Assembly (NCBI GenBank): GCA_947396885.1
Contig: OX377204.1
Coordinates: forward strand, 47,851,139 to 47,915,138
Origin: Heligmosomoides polygyrus polygyrus
Lineage: Eukaryota; Nematoda; Chromadorea; Rhabditida; Heligmosomidae
Direction of reading: 5' to 3'
DNA: 64,000 bases
The notes beneath the pieces are model-generated. The model was not told where the DNA came from. It ran no database searches and saw only the letters and a program-made list of their open reading frames with translations. Every line of letters begins with the position of its first letter. Position 1 is the stretch's first letter. Shown here piece by piece: positions 44,901-52,790 of this stretch. The position numbers were made by a program, and so were the translations under genes.

Positions 44901-47610
44901 TTTACTCTCCAATTAAATATAACACTAATTCTGCTCAGATGGAATAAAACTCTCTCTATTCCTTTAGAAAGGAGAAATTGTAAATTGCTGCTAGTGCCAA
45001 ACATAGTTTCAAAGAGCGCTAATAGGTCGTGTAGATGCAGAGTGTCTGACACATCCTTAAAACAGTGTGATTCGTATGGGCGTTTATCCTTTTCTCCACT
45101 GATCCACTGGTTTATTACAGATCGTACATTGTGCTAGAAGGAATTTTGTTCAAAACTCCACAAGTAGAAATGAGGAAGGCAGTGTTCAGCATTTCAAAAC
45201 ACGCTATGAGCAATTAGATAAGTTAGTCTAATTATAGCATTCGGCGCGTGTAGCGCAGTCGGAGGAGGCGCGACTGTCGCGTGCACCCGAGACCAGGTTC
45301 CTGGCTCGGATTTCCCGCCTAGGTCAACCAAGCCTTCCATCCCTCCGGGGTCGGTGAATTGGTACCAGACTTGTCTGGGAAGGATAAAGCGCTGACTTGT
45401 TCATCGGCTGGCCACCGCAAGCCATTGTATGGCCAAATACGCATTCATGTCGCCTCCACGACATTCCGTAGAAGTAGAATGCGCTGGCGCATCCCAGAAG
45501 GGATTGAGTAACGCCGTGCTTTATCCTTTTTATCCTTTATTATAGCATTGAGAATTCTGAGAAGGCACCGACCTGGCATTGCAAGCGTACCTCGACTTCC
45601 AGTGGAAAAAACACAAGATTATTCTTTTAAATGGCCCTTATATTGATCTAAGTAATCACAAGCTTACCACATTTTGTTGATCGTTATCCAGGGAAAAATT
45701 CCCGAATAACGAACAACAAAACGGATAGGTCAAATCACCGGAAACCGGATAACGGATAACGGTTAATCCGCTCATCCCTGGTGTCCACCCTGATCTAGCG
45801 CTGGATCGGGAAAGGTGGCGTCATGACACCAGAATAGTGGACCCCGCTACGAAGCGGGACAGACGCTGAAGAAGAAGAAGTGTCAAATCGACCAAACAAC
45901 TTTTGCTGTTTCTTAATCGCTCTCCATTGAAGTATCCGAGGCGTGTTAGATAGTGCTGCTCAAGTTGGTCACATCCTGGAGCTCGTTCCTTTGCTCAGTA
46001 TCACGTCCGGGAGGGGAGGGGGAGCACTGAACCCCACCAAAAACCTTTCCATTTTTCGCACACGAGCCCGCTTCCCTACACCTCATGTGAAAATTCTATC
46101 TTTCGACTGTCGCTGCCTCGCGATCTAGTTTTGCACAGAATTAGTCGTGATCGAGTACAAATTTGAGGCTTCTGTGTGTGTGGACGGTCGAAAGGTATGT
46201 ATGTGTAGAAACGCCATGCAACAGAACAGAGCGCTTGGGACTCCAGAGACGGCGCTCATAAGTTACATGGTACATGGGAGGCTATTACTCAGTAAAAGAG
46301 TAGATGGCTTTCCAAAGCAGCTGGTGCAAACTAAGAGAATCCTCTGGAGAATGAATGTATGACTTTATGGTATCTAACCGTAACGCGAAAAACGACATTC
46401 ATGCACTGGGAAAAAAGAATCTGCTTATCGATAGAGTTTCATGATCAGACTTTTTTAAAGAGAGATTATAATGTTACTGAAGAGGAACTCTGTGCGGCAG
46501 CATAAAATACCCTCGGGAAGTGTTGAGCAAGGTCTCCTCAAGTCTTCTTGAATAGCCATACAGTGTGTGGTTCAAACTTGACGAGTCGGATATATTATAA
46601 CTTCGGCGATTTTTTGCAGGAGGTGCTCGAAAACTCTAAAAGAAAAATCTGATTAAAAAATAGTGAATTTGAAATATGTTGCTGAAGTGTTCTTTAAACA
46701 GGAGACGCTCAATCTGAGCGCAAATCTTTACTGTGCGGTTTATTGGAGTTCAACAGCTCAATAGCCAATGATAACATTACAGTAGGGTACGCGTACGTTG
46801 GCCGGAACCACGTGGACGATTCGACCGAGGTCTTCGTTCTGGAGTCGCCCAAGTTCGAGATTTCCTCCGATGCCTCGCTGACTTTCGACGTGTACCTCAG
46901 GTCCTACTCACCAAGGCTGAAGGTCAGATTCAATCAGTAAATCGGATTAGACTCTGCCTCTTCAGAGCTCCTGTTCGTCGTTCAAGAACACGGAGCACAG
47001 TGGCTTCAGTGTAATTCAAGGTGTATGTCGCTGAATCAAAGCACTAAAGAAGATTCAAGCGATTATGCTGTGTGCGTTCTATGTACTCCTAGAACAACCC
47101 TACCAGTGAATCTTTCAGAGCCCGAACTCGGGAAACTCGGCTAATCTATCGCAACACTCAAATACGACATCTTCCTCGTTATCGGGCAAATGATTCATGC
47201 AAACCCGAATTTAGGTGTGCATTGATTCCTTCGACGATTGTCCGTATCAGTCACCTCCTCCATCGTCACGGTCTTTTTGGCATGTGGACCAAACTATTAA
47301 ACTGAATGGAGGAGTTCGAAAAGTGAGTTGTGAGAGAGCTTTGACTTTTCAAGAACACTAAGCACAATGGCTTCAGTGTAATGGACTAAAAGCTGCAAGT
47401 CTAGTTCACTTCCAAAAAGCTACCTTCCAGGTCTACTTCATTGCAACTTCGGTTCGACAGAACCAATTTCTTGCTGTGGATCGAATTCGGGTTGTGCTGG
47501 ACGGGAAGCCTTGCACCTAATCTTCGACTTCCAGACAAGCTGCTTATGTTTCGCTGCGCTGCGGACGACCTATACGGATGTTCTCGCAATTTCCGAGGAC
47601 TGCCTTGTGC
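35017..47610 (+). CDS. Multi-exon MAM-domain gene (MAM1, linker, MAM2, start of MAM3)
   Basis: MAM domains are extracellular adhesion or multimerisation modules of secreted and membrane proteins. Exons with matching phases: 35017-35149, 35378-35454, 35519-35624, 35676-35748 and 35804-35950 (MAM1); 38810-38863 (acidic Ser/Thr linker); 40354-40463, 46757-46922, 47215-47322 and 47431-47520 (MAM2). Donors are gtaatc, gtaagt, gtaaga, gtgagg, gtgaga, gtatgt, gtcaga and gtgagt; the end of MAM1 uses a weaker gttcgt. Acceptors are mostly ttgcag, tttcag or ttccag. A candidate linker exon at 39989-40063 also fits phase 0. The N-terminus and signal peptide were not found. I cannot name the orthologue. 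Confidence 0.8.
36187..36314. mobile_element. Small MITE, 128 bp, in a MAM-gene intron
   Basis: The ends are GGGGCCAGATTCATCAAC and, inverted, GGGGCCAGATTCACCAAC; inner parts of the arms also pair (taccgctg with cggtaagc). A sequence beginning ggggccaggttcgtcaacgg at 58488 looks like one end of another copy. No clear target duplication. Confidence 0.65.
36483..36740 (+). repeat. Degenerate SINE copy
   Basis: Shares with the 45242-45538 SINE the phrases aaggttcttggctc, ggccaccgcaagtcactgta, aatgcgtattcaaa and a tccttatctta-like 3' end. It carries an internal rearrangement near 36520-36600. Confidence 0.55.
37040..38750 (-). pseudogene. LTR-retrotransposon gag-like relic
   Basis: On the minus strand, the frame at 37148-37417 reads RIPDYWAVYETLIHKNDELD, then VIEKIILLRESLKGRVKGVI, then QGIQPLPQLW. 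This resembles the capsid region of Pao/BEL-type gag proteins (typically F-x-x-L-I-H-x-N-x-E-L, then L-K-G-x-A-x-x-x-I). Upstream minus frames (38293-38742, 38111-38341 and 37527-37724) may be its N-terminal and coiled-coil parts; one reads EKEPQPQKTLNDARDLIDKL. No protease, RT, integrase or LTR was found. It lies in the intron between MAM1 and the linker exon. Confidence 0.5.
38056..38211. repeat. Three tandem copies of a ~54-bp unit
   Basis: The core ctgactcgcagaa, then gttgctccaggtacagaat and gagactttgttat, recurs at about 38067, 38117 and 38166, the first copy being the most diverged. It lies within the gag-like relic. Confidence 0.6.
38810..38863 (+). CDS. Linker exon of the MAM gene
   Basis: An 18-codon exon between acttttcag and gtgaga, phase 0 at both sides, encoding IDETESTGSTEESLQPVT. 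The acidic Ser/Thr-rich composition suits a linker between MAM1 and MAM2. A second candidate linker exon, 39989-40063 (GNEVPAEVSTTRTTTDELQ), is also phase 0 but has a poor acceptor. Confidence 0.6.
38885..39400 (-). repeat. Old LINE-like 3' end, minus strand
   Basis: The block begins with tttatttatttatac, the inverse of an AAAT-type LINE tail, followed by low-complexity DNA without a readable protein. A similar tail ends the LINEs at 21073 and 60585. Only the tail supports the call. Confidence 0.35.
40354..47520 (+). CDS. MAM2 exons
   Basis: Four exons make a complete MAM domain. 40354-40463: EGRTGDLVACEELTCDFNYN with HSCFYKLNGFGS, phase 0 in and 2 out. 46757-46922: SIANDNITVGYAYVGR, then VFVLESPKFEISSDASLTF and DVYLRSYSPRLK, the central beta strands. 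47215-47322: VCIDSFDDCPYQS, then SFWHVDQTIKLNGGVRK. 47431-47520: VYFIATSVRQNQF, then LAVDRIRVVLDGKPC, followed by TAA. All junction phases agree. The intron at 40464-46756 is 6.3 kb and contains RTE-C with its inserts. The stop at 47518-47520 is probably a frameshift effect, because MAM3 starts in the next frame within the same exon. Confidence 0.85.
40464..41668. other. MAM2 intron, left part, no recognised repeat
   Basis: Intron sequence between exon 40354-40463 and RTE-C. Open frames (for example 41050-41352 on the minus strand) lack motifs. Confidence 0.4.
41669..41680. repeat. Target-site duplication of RTE-C (left)
   Basis: TGTCAAATCGAC, repeated exactly at 45881-45892 directly after the GAA tail. 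Confidence 0.9.
43345..43415 (-). tRNA. tRNA-like gene, anticodon GGA, inverted copy
   Basis: Reads on the minus strand as a 71-nt cloverleaf: acceptor GCGCCGG/CTGGCGC (one G-T pair), D stem GTGT/ACAT, anticodon stem CTGC/GCAG, loop CCGGAAA, T arm GCGGG-TTCGAGT-CCCGC, and discriminator A. The backbone resembles nematode glycine tRNA, but the loop centre is GGA, which would read Ser UCC, and there is no long serine variable arm. Position 33 is C instead of the near-universal U. Internal promoter boxes look usable (TGGTGTAAGGCG; GGTTCGAGTCC). Probably a repeat-borne pseudo-tRNA. Confidence 0.55.
43641..43711 (+). tRNA. tRNA-like gene, anticodon GGA, forward copy
   Basis: Base-for-base identical to the inverted copy at 43345-43415. 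Structure as there: 7-bp acceptor stem, 4-bp D stem, 4 paired bases plus a G/A mismatch in the anticodon stem, and a perfect 5-bp T stem. It carries no CCA, as expected of a gene, and is followed by agagttttgat without a clean T-run. The two copies about 225 bp apart can fold on each other. Confidence 0.55.
44034..44098. repeat. 65-bp snapback palindrome in RTE-C
   Basis: 30-base arms with one G/T mismatch and a 5-base loop (44064-44068). The right arm is normal RTE sequence; the left arm is its inverted copy replacing the usual bases. Confidence 0.85.
44150..44201. repeat. 52-bp snapback palindrome in RTE-C
   Basis: Perfect 21-base arms (GACATCGTCCAGCTATATCAC and inverse) around a 10-base loop. 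It sits at the edge of the RT deletion. Confidence 0.85.
44316..44323. repeat. 8-bp target-site duplication of hAT2-b (left)
   Basis: GTGTCCAC, repeated at 45781-45788; the same RTE position as used by hAT2-a. Confidence 0.9.
44541..44818 (+). repeat. SINE copy inside hAT2-b
   Basis: tRNA-like head with an A-box-like tagtgcagtcg, followed by the family body: ttgcttcggatttcccctc, caagtcaaccaagccttcca, ccaaatacgcattcaaa and gtagaatgcg. The B box is degraded. Confidence 0.7.
45242..45538 (+). repeat. tRNA-derived SINE, best copy, 297 bp
   Basis: Flanked by an exact 11-bp duplication, ATTATAGCATT (45231-45241 and 45539-45549). The head contains TAGCGCAGTCGG, a perfect match to the pol III A-box consensus, and a B-box-like GGTTCCTGGCTCGG about 45 bases on. 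The body is shared with the copies at 34633, 36483 and 44541. The 3' end is a TTTATCCTTTTTATCC tract. It was probably mobilised in trans by a LINE. Confidence 0.85.
45893..46756. other. MAM2 intron, right part
   Basis: Between RTE-C and exon 46757-46922. No recognised repeat; frames at 45943-46128 and 46147-46362 lack motifs. Confidence 0.4.
47521..47610 (+). CDS. Start of MAM3, frame-shifted continuation of the MAM2 exon
   Basis: Directly after the TAA that ends MAM2, the +1 frame reads LAPNLRLPDKLLMF, then RCAADDLYGCSRNFRGLPCA, a good MAM opening (Cys, Asp-Asp, Cys). A gtactt donor follows at 47611 and leaves phase 2, the phase used after the first exon of MAM1, MAM2 and the MAM at 62.1 kb. 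The simplest reading is one exon, 47431-47610, with a single extra base near 47510-47518. I see no splice pair that would correct it. Confidence 0.55.
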
Positions 47611-47962
47611 GTACTTTTTGACCATAGTACACGACCGTGCTTCCACAAACGATTAGTTCCGCGTCGAACACTACGGTTCTATTCATCTCTGTTTTTTTCC
47701 TATTTCTTCACTGGGAAACAAATCAGCAATTAGCTGAGCTGTGAACCTTCTGAGTAACAGTAGTGTTACTTGAACTATTTGAACGCCTGGATTGAATACC
47801 GGGACGCGATTCGCAGCTACATATTGACATGTTTTACATCTGTTGGTGAAAACGAGCAGTATGAAATGAAGATTTGAAGTGACGTGTGTGCTTGTGCCCT
47901 TGAAAGGCTTAGTGGAGTGAATCATTCTACAAAGTTGAAGTTGAGACGTGTCCAATTTGACG

Positions 47963-47967
<5 letters not shown>
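47611..47967. other. MAM3 intron start, no recognised repeat
   Basis: Intronic sequence up to the AT microsatellite; a minus frame of 90 codons at 47683-47955 has no motif. Confidence 0.4.

Positions 47968-48028
<61 letters not shown>
47968..48028. repeat. (AT)n microsatellite
   Basis: About 30 AT dinucleotides, ending at the left terminus of a mariner-type palindrome. TA is the mariner target, so the tract may be the target or an expansion of it. Confidence 0.9.
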
Positions 48029-48032
<4 letters not shown>

Positions 48033-49173
48033 CTCATAAGTCCTTGCCGTTTTTTCCAACGAGATTTGTAAATTTTGCGCCGTTTTTATAGCGTTTGGAA
48101 GACAATGTTCTGTACTACAAGAATATGTGTTGTTCCTATTTTCCCACTTGTCCCTTATTGATTTTTAGGCCATCAAATTGGGACGTCCGAAGGAGGAGGG
48201 TTATTTTTGCCGGCAGCTTCTGCTCTGTGGTTGGACTTTTGGGCTGGTGTTATATGTCTTCACCAACAACTCCTTCTCCTTATTCAGTCCGTCTTTATAT
48301 GACACTTGAAGGTGGTTGTCTTGCTCTACCACAGCATGTGATTTGTTCTTCAGTCATTTAAATTTCTGCTAATTTTCAGGTCATCAAAATGGAGTGCCAG
48401 GTCGATAAGGATGAGCACTTTCGGCACCTTCTTCTCTTTGCTTTCAACCAGGGTCCTAGTGCGGCTAAGGCACTGGAACACTGGTTGACCGTACAAACCC
48501 TATTTTTCATCGCCAGTTACAATTCTGTGCAAAAATCGTTGAATATGTCCGTGTGATGAATGGTGACGGACAAGCAGGCCGGCAGCAATCGTCGCTCGCT
48601 GGTTCCTGATGTTCATTCATCACACTAGCAAAAATTTAAATGACCGAAGAAAAAATCATATGCTGCGGTAGAGCAAGACACCCACTTTCAAGTGTCATAT
48701 AAAACTGAACAAGACAGACTGAATAAGGAGAAGGAGTTGTTGGTGAAGACGATTTGCCTCTTTTTTGGCATTTTGTTGATATTCAATAGAAGTCAATAAA
48801 CGCGACACAATTCTTATAGAGCAAGACATTCTTTTTCGAATGACATATAACACCAATCCAAAAAGTCCAACCACAGAGCAGGAACTGTCGGTAAATATGA
48901 CCCTCCTCCTTCGGACGTCCCAATTTGATGGCTTAAAAATCAATAAAGGACAAGTGAGAAAATAGGAACAACACATATTCTTGTAGTACAGGACATTGTC
49001 TTCCAAGTGCTTAAAAAACTGCGCAAAAAATTACAAACCTAAGCGTAGAGAACAAGTGCGCAAATGGCTACTTTTCCACTTTTTCACTTTTCACTTCAAT
49101 GACCTAAAAATTGACCAAAATTCATGAAGAAGAAAGAAATGCAATACATGTTCTGATAGAGGGGACAACCTAA
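48029..49173. mobile_element. Mariner-type palindromic element 1
   Basis: The left end is ttgtctcataagtccttg and the right end ggggacaacctaa, the same terminal family as the element at 50443-51492 (TTAGGTTGTCCCATAAGT), followed by TA. Arms of about 300 bp (48045-48350 and about 48690-49035) are inverted copies. The centre contains a piece of transposase coding sequence (48389-48556). It lies in the MAM3 intron. Confidence 0.75.
48389..48556 (+). pseudogene. N-terminal mariner transposase fragment
   Basis: 55 codons reading MECQVDKDEHFRHLLLFAFN, then QGPSAAKALEHWL. This matches the helix-turn-helix start of mariner transposases (H-x-R-H-x-x-L-F-x-F-x-x-G-x-x-A-A-x-A). The frame ends at TGA 48554-48556. 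A few bases later ggacaagcaggccggcagcaa recalls the D-K-P-R-x-G-R block. It identifies the autonomous parent of this palindromic family. Confidence 0.7.
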
Positions 49174-49179
49174 TAGAAT

Positions 49180-50440
49180 CGATGGCTTTCCACCTGAAGG
49201 AGCGACATCTATGTGCATATGTCGGAAATCACACGTTATAAAATTTTAAGTGTTAATTACTAGTGGTGACTTAAGTGCTTGCCATACAAATTTTTGAACC
49301 GTTCTTCGAATCGATTACAGAGCCGCAACCAAAGGATGAACTTGTCACGGAAGTAATTTTATTCCATCTAAAGGAAACAACAGTAATTCCATCTAAAGAA
49401 AACAACATCGGGAAGAGAAGTTGTGCTCTATGAAATTTGAAGCTCTGTACCACAGACAGTGACAAAATCATGCTTTCACGAAGCGATTTTCTATGTGATC
49501 AGGAGTCTCGATCTAGCATCTTTGCCGAAAGAAGCTTTCCAAAAGTCTACCCCTTCTTCATTCAATGAGATCATCACTTTTAGAACCTACTTTTTGAGGG
49601 ACGAAATCAGCATTTCTTTTTTATTTTTCTATGAACTTTCAGAAGCTGCAAAAGACCTCCGAGTTATAGCAGTTTGCGTGCAGCACAGCTTTCTCTGATT
49701 TCGTGAATCACATTTGAAGAATGGATTTCTCGCGGAAATAATTTTCCACCTTTTGGAGGGAAGAATGTCAGATAGTGAAAGTGTACCCTACAACCGGTGG
49801 TTTCAACCAGGGCGGAGGAAACTTCGGAAGATTCCCAGGGTAAACGTTTGCAACTTTCTTTCACACCTCCTCCTGTGCCGATTATGTCCGTACATTAATT
49901 ATCCATGGTTTTGACTGAGCCATCCATGGTTTTGACTTTCTTACCTTATAACACAAGTTTGTACTGTCTCCTGTTTACCTTGTTTTGTATTTGGAGTGTT
50001 AATGAAACGAAGAACACAACAAAGAGAGCCACTGACAGTTGCTTGGTAGAAAAAATTAGGAAAAGTTTAAAAATGCAAGAATAACATTATTGACAGTGAT
50101 TCAATAAATTCCAAGTTCTCATCCTGGAACCTCTCTATTGTGGCTGTACATGGCCTGCTTGTTCTTCGCCAGGTTATTCAATGGAATCTTCATTTATGTT
50201 CTGACGTTTCGACCACGTCGTCGTCTTCGGAGACCTAAAAATTGGTAGAACGAGATATTAGGTTTGCCTTTTTTGTGCCCGACCAAGTGTTCCACTCGCG
50301 CTGGCATTCTTAATCTAAAGTGCACAAGACTGAACCAAAGTTTTGAATACTGGTTGCAGTTATAAATAAAGATTTTCTGCCCGCAGTTTTCGATTCAATA
50401 AGAGGTGTTAAATTTTTTCAGTTTTATTTTCGGGACTTTA
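49180..50440. repeat. Relic of the hAT1 palindrome family with a Penelope-like fragment
   Basis: 49232-49480 matches 10315-10540 of hAT1 (ataaaattttaagtgttaa, a cttaagtgcttgcc block, ttcttcgaatcgat). 50345-50440 matches 10170-10260 (aaataaagatttt, ctgc-cgcag). Between them, 50110-50340 carries the second hammerhead-like motif. The arms are no longer recognisable as a full element. Confidence 0.6.
50201..50233 (-). ncRNA. Hammerhead-ribozyme-like motif 2
   Basis: The minus strand reads TCT, CCGAAGA, CGAC-GACGTG-GTC, GAAAC, GTC, AGA. It matches motif 1 (30839-30871) except that the helix II loop differs, helix I changes from CCT/AGG to TCT/AGA (pairing kept), and one core base is C instead of T, which should impair activity. 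Confidence 0.45.
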
Positions 50441-50442
50441 TA

Positions 50443-51492
50443 TTAGGTTGTCCCATAAGTCTTCGCCGTTTTTTTTCAACGATTCTGCAGATTTCGCCGG
50501 CGGTCTCTTGCATAGCGCTGCATAGCTTTCGAAAGAGAATGATTTGTTCTATCAGAACATGTATTGCATTTCTTTTTTCATCATGAATTTTGTCAATTTC
50601 TAGGTCGTTGAAGTGAAAAGTCAAAACGTAAACAAGTAGCCGTTCCCGCACTCGTTCTCTCCGCTTAGGTTTGTAATTTTTTGCGCTGTTTTCTATCGCA
50701 CTTGGAAGACAATGTTCTGTACTACAAGAGCATGTGTTGGTCCTATTTTCTCACTTGCCCTTTATTGATCTTTAGGCCATCAAATTAGGACGTCCGAAGG
50801 AGGATGGTTATTTTTGCCGACAGCCCCTGCTCTGTGGTTGGAATTTTTGGGTTGGTGTTATATGTCGTTCGGAAGAGAATGTCTTGCTCTATAATAACAT
50901 GTGTCGTGTTTATTGATTTCTTTTGAATATCAACAAAATGCCAAAAAAAGAAAAATCGTCTTCACCAACAACTCCTTCTCCTTCTTCAGTTGTTGATATT
51001 CGACAGAAATCAGCATGAGCCAATAAACGCGACGCGAATTCTTACTGAGCAAGACATCCTCTTCCTAACGACATATAAAACCAAGCAAAAAGTCCAACCA
51101 CAGAACCGGAGTTTTGGTAAAAATTCGGACGGAAAAGTCGAAATTCCCAATTTGATGGCCTAAAAATCAATAAAGGACAAGTGAGAAAATAGCACTAACA
51201 CATATTCTTGTAGTACAGAACATTGTCTTCCAAACGCTATAAAAAACTGCGCAAAACATTACAAACCTAAGCGTAGAGAACAAGTGCGCAAATGGCTACT
51301 TTTTCACTTTTTCACTTTTCACTTCATCGACCTAAAAATTGACAAAATTCATGATGAAAAAAGAAGTGCAATACACGCTCTTATAGAGCAAATCATTTTC
51401 TTTCGAAAGCTGTGCAGCGCTATGCAAGAGACCGCCGGCGAAATCTGCAGTGAATCGTTGAAAAAACGGCAAGGACTTATGGGACAACCCAA
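50443..51492. mobile_element. Mariner-type palindromic element 2, 1.05 kb
   Basis: Termini TTAGGTTGTCCCATAAGT and the inverse acttatgggacaacccaa, with TA duplications at 50441-50442 and 51493-51494. The whole element is a long inverted repeat: 50455-50640 pairs with 51300-51480, and 50690-50870 with 51090-51250. It shares blocks with element 1 (tgttctgtactacaag, accaacaactccttctcc). No intact coding sequence. It is inserted in the hAT1-family relic inside the MAM3 intron. Confidence 0.88.
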
Positions 51493-51657
51493 TATTTATG
51501 ATAGTTCACTGGAGAAAAGGCTACGATCATTCAACTCAATTTTCACGTCAATAAAGGAGTACTGCAGAAGGTGCACATTTTGTAAACTCCTCCGAGTATA
51601 ACGCAGAAATGGTGACTGAATGGAAACAGGCGTCATTCGTCTCTCTATCCTTTGCAG

Positions 51658-52071
51658 TAGCCACGTTCCCCTGTCCGTACGCCACGTGCGACCGGATGAG
51701 GGCGATGTGTTCGGCGATTTCATTCAGCATTCATTTGAAGAAGGAAGCCTGGCACTCTTCAACTTCACCTTCAGCAGCGCCAGGCGAAATGCGGAAATTA
51801 TGTGAAAAGGTCATTCTAACACCTCAACCACAGAAGAACAGCGGAATGTCTCCCGATTCGTCGGACTTCCTGCCGCCTGTGAACGACAGACTTGACGATA
51901 GTCGTGCAGTTCAAGTGGGGAGCCCCATTTGAACTGCACGACACTCTCCGTGCCCATATCCGCAGTCTGGCGTCTTCCAGTGTTCTGTCTTCTGTCCGGC
52001 GGAGCAGCGCAATCTTGGTGTATTTCTGCTAAAAGCAACAGCTCAAAACTGCGATATTCCTCTAACCTCCA
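51658..52071 (+). CDS. MAM3 continuation exons
   Basis: 51658-51801, after tttgcag, phase 2 in and 2 out (donor gtgaaa), encodes HVPLSVRHVRPDEGDVFGDF, then IQHSFEEGSLALFNFTFSS, matching the central MAM strands (compare VFVLESPKFEISSDASLTF). A second exon, 51910-52071, phase 2, ends at a strong gtgagt donor and reads GEPHLNCTTLSVPISAVWRL, then PVFCLLSGGAAQSWCISAKS, loosely like VCIDSFDDC...FWHVDQTIKLNGG...VYFIATS. Its acceptor lies within a 42-bp palindrome (51901-51942), so that exon is less certain. The expected MAM closing motif was not found. Confidence 0.5.
51901..51942. repeat. 42-bp short-loop palindrome at an exon edge
   Basis: 20-base arms (GTCGTGCAGTTCAAGTGGGG and an inverse differing at one base) with a 2-base loop. 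It overlaps the proposed acceptor of the second MAM3 exon. Confidence 0.85.
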
Positions 52072-52544
52072 GTGAGTCTTCAACATGTTTTGTATCAATG
52101 GGAACGACGAATGCAGACTTAATGCGGGGTGACGTTTGATAGTCACAACTTTTCAGCATCTGCAGACTTGTTCTCCATGCATTTAATTGGACTTGCTTTT
52201 GACTGAGAACACGAGGGCCTTACTTGGTAGGTGGATTCTCGCTCTCTGTTCGGGAAAGTGTAGGTGAGCATTGCTTCCTGGGCTCGTCTAGCATGCTGAT
52301 ATCCTCATGTATTACCATCCTTTCCTTCTCCATCTTTCTAATCGCGAAAACCGTTTGCTACACAAGGCGTGGGCATTCCATGCCCTCCTGCAGTATTCAC
52401 TGGTAATCCCTGTCGTTTCTAGACCAAACACTTAAGTCGCCATCGGAAGAGAAGTAACACATACGCCTGGCAAGATTAACGGCCATTGATGGCTGCGGCC
52501 CGCAATTAGGCATGCGCGGGAGGGAACGCAAATAGTGACATTTC

Positions 52545-52790
52545 GGTGTTGCAAGGTGACTGGCAAAGGTACCAAGAACAGATCAGAGCTGCAAAGAACT
52601 ACTGGCGCTACTGGCCATAGCAAAAACCTCTCATGATGACGTTGTCAGCGAGAAGTGGAGCTGCGCGAGGGTGGGAGGTATGAGCATCGGCTCCTTAAGA
52701 GTGGCCATCGCCTGACCGAAAGTATCGAAAGGTTCTTCGAGAAACCAGGCATGAAGATGCCCAATGCTTGCCTTGATCCGGAAGAGTCTA
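52545..52790 (+). pseudogene. Very old RTE-family fragment
   Basis: Broken frames follow the RTE linker order: WQRYQEQIRAAKNYW (compare NWRKYQEAKKAAKKA), then LSARSGAARGWEV (compare NEKLESRDGERY), then SPDRKYRKVLRETRHE (compare SRHRQTESIERFF). Heavily diverged. Confidence 0.5.

Larger units (their letters stand above)
44324..45780. mobile_element. hAT2-b: hAT-like element, inverted relative to hAT2-a
   Basis: 1.46 kb with CAGGGATGA...TCATCCCTG ends and GGATAACG-type subterminal repeats (44355-44425 and 45685-45765). Its left end matches the inverse of the right end of hAT2-a, including ataataaaattttgaaa, so the element is in the opposite orientation. The interior holds two SINE copies (44541-44818 and 45242-45538) and no transposase. 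Confidence 0.88.
41681..45880 (+). mobile_element. RTE-C, RTE-type LINE with two insertions and a large RT deletion
   Basis: Same family as RTE-B: the leader (ccgttcctccacgtgg), endonuclease, RT start and 3' end are all recognisable, and it ends in GAAGAAGAAG. Flanked by exact 12-bp duplications. It contains the tRNA-bearing insert (43263-43752) and hAT2-b (44324-45780). The RT core is missing: near 44201 the sequence jumps from the MKIFERIVDG region to the 3' block near the C-terminus. It lies in the MAM2 intron, on the gene's sense strand. Confidence 0.9.

Noticed and set aside
46966..47023. Extra exon after tcttcag at 46965
   Set aside because: It would interrupt the MAM2 domain, whose flanking exons join perfectly in phase 0 without it; it overlaps the intronic repeated segment.
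47968..48028. AT repeat as a possible origin or promoter
   Set aside because: Simple microsatellite in an intron next to a mariner-type end; nothing else supports a function.
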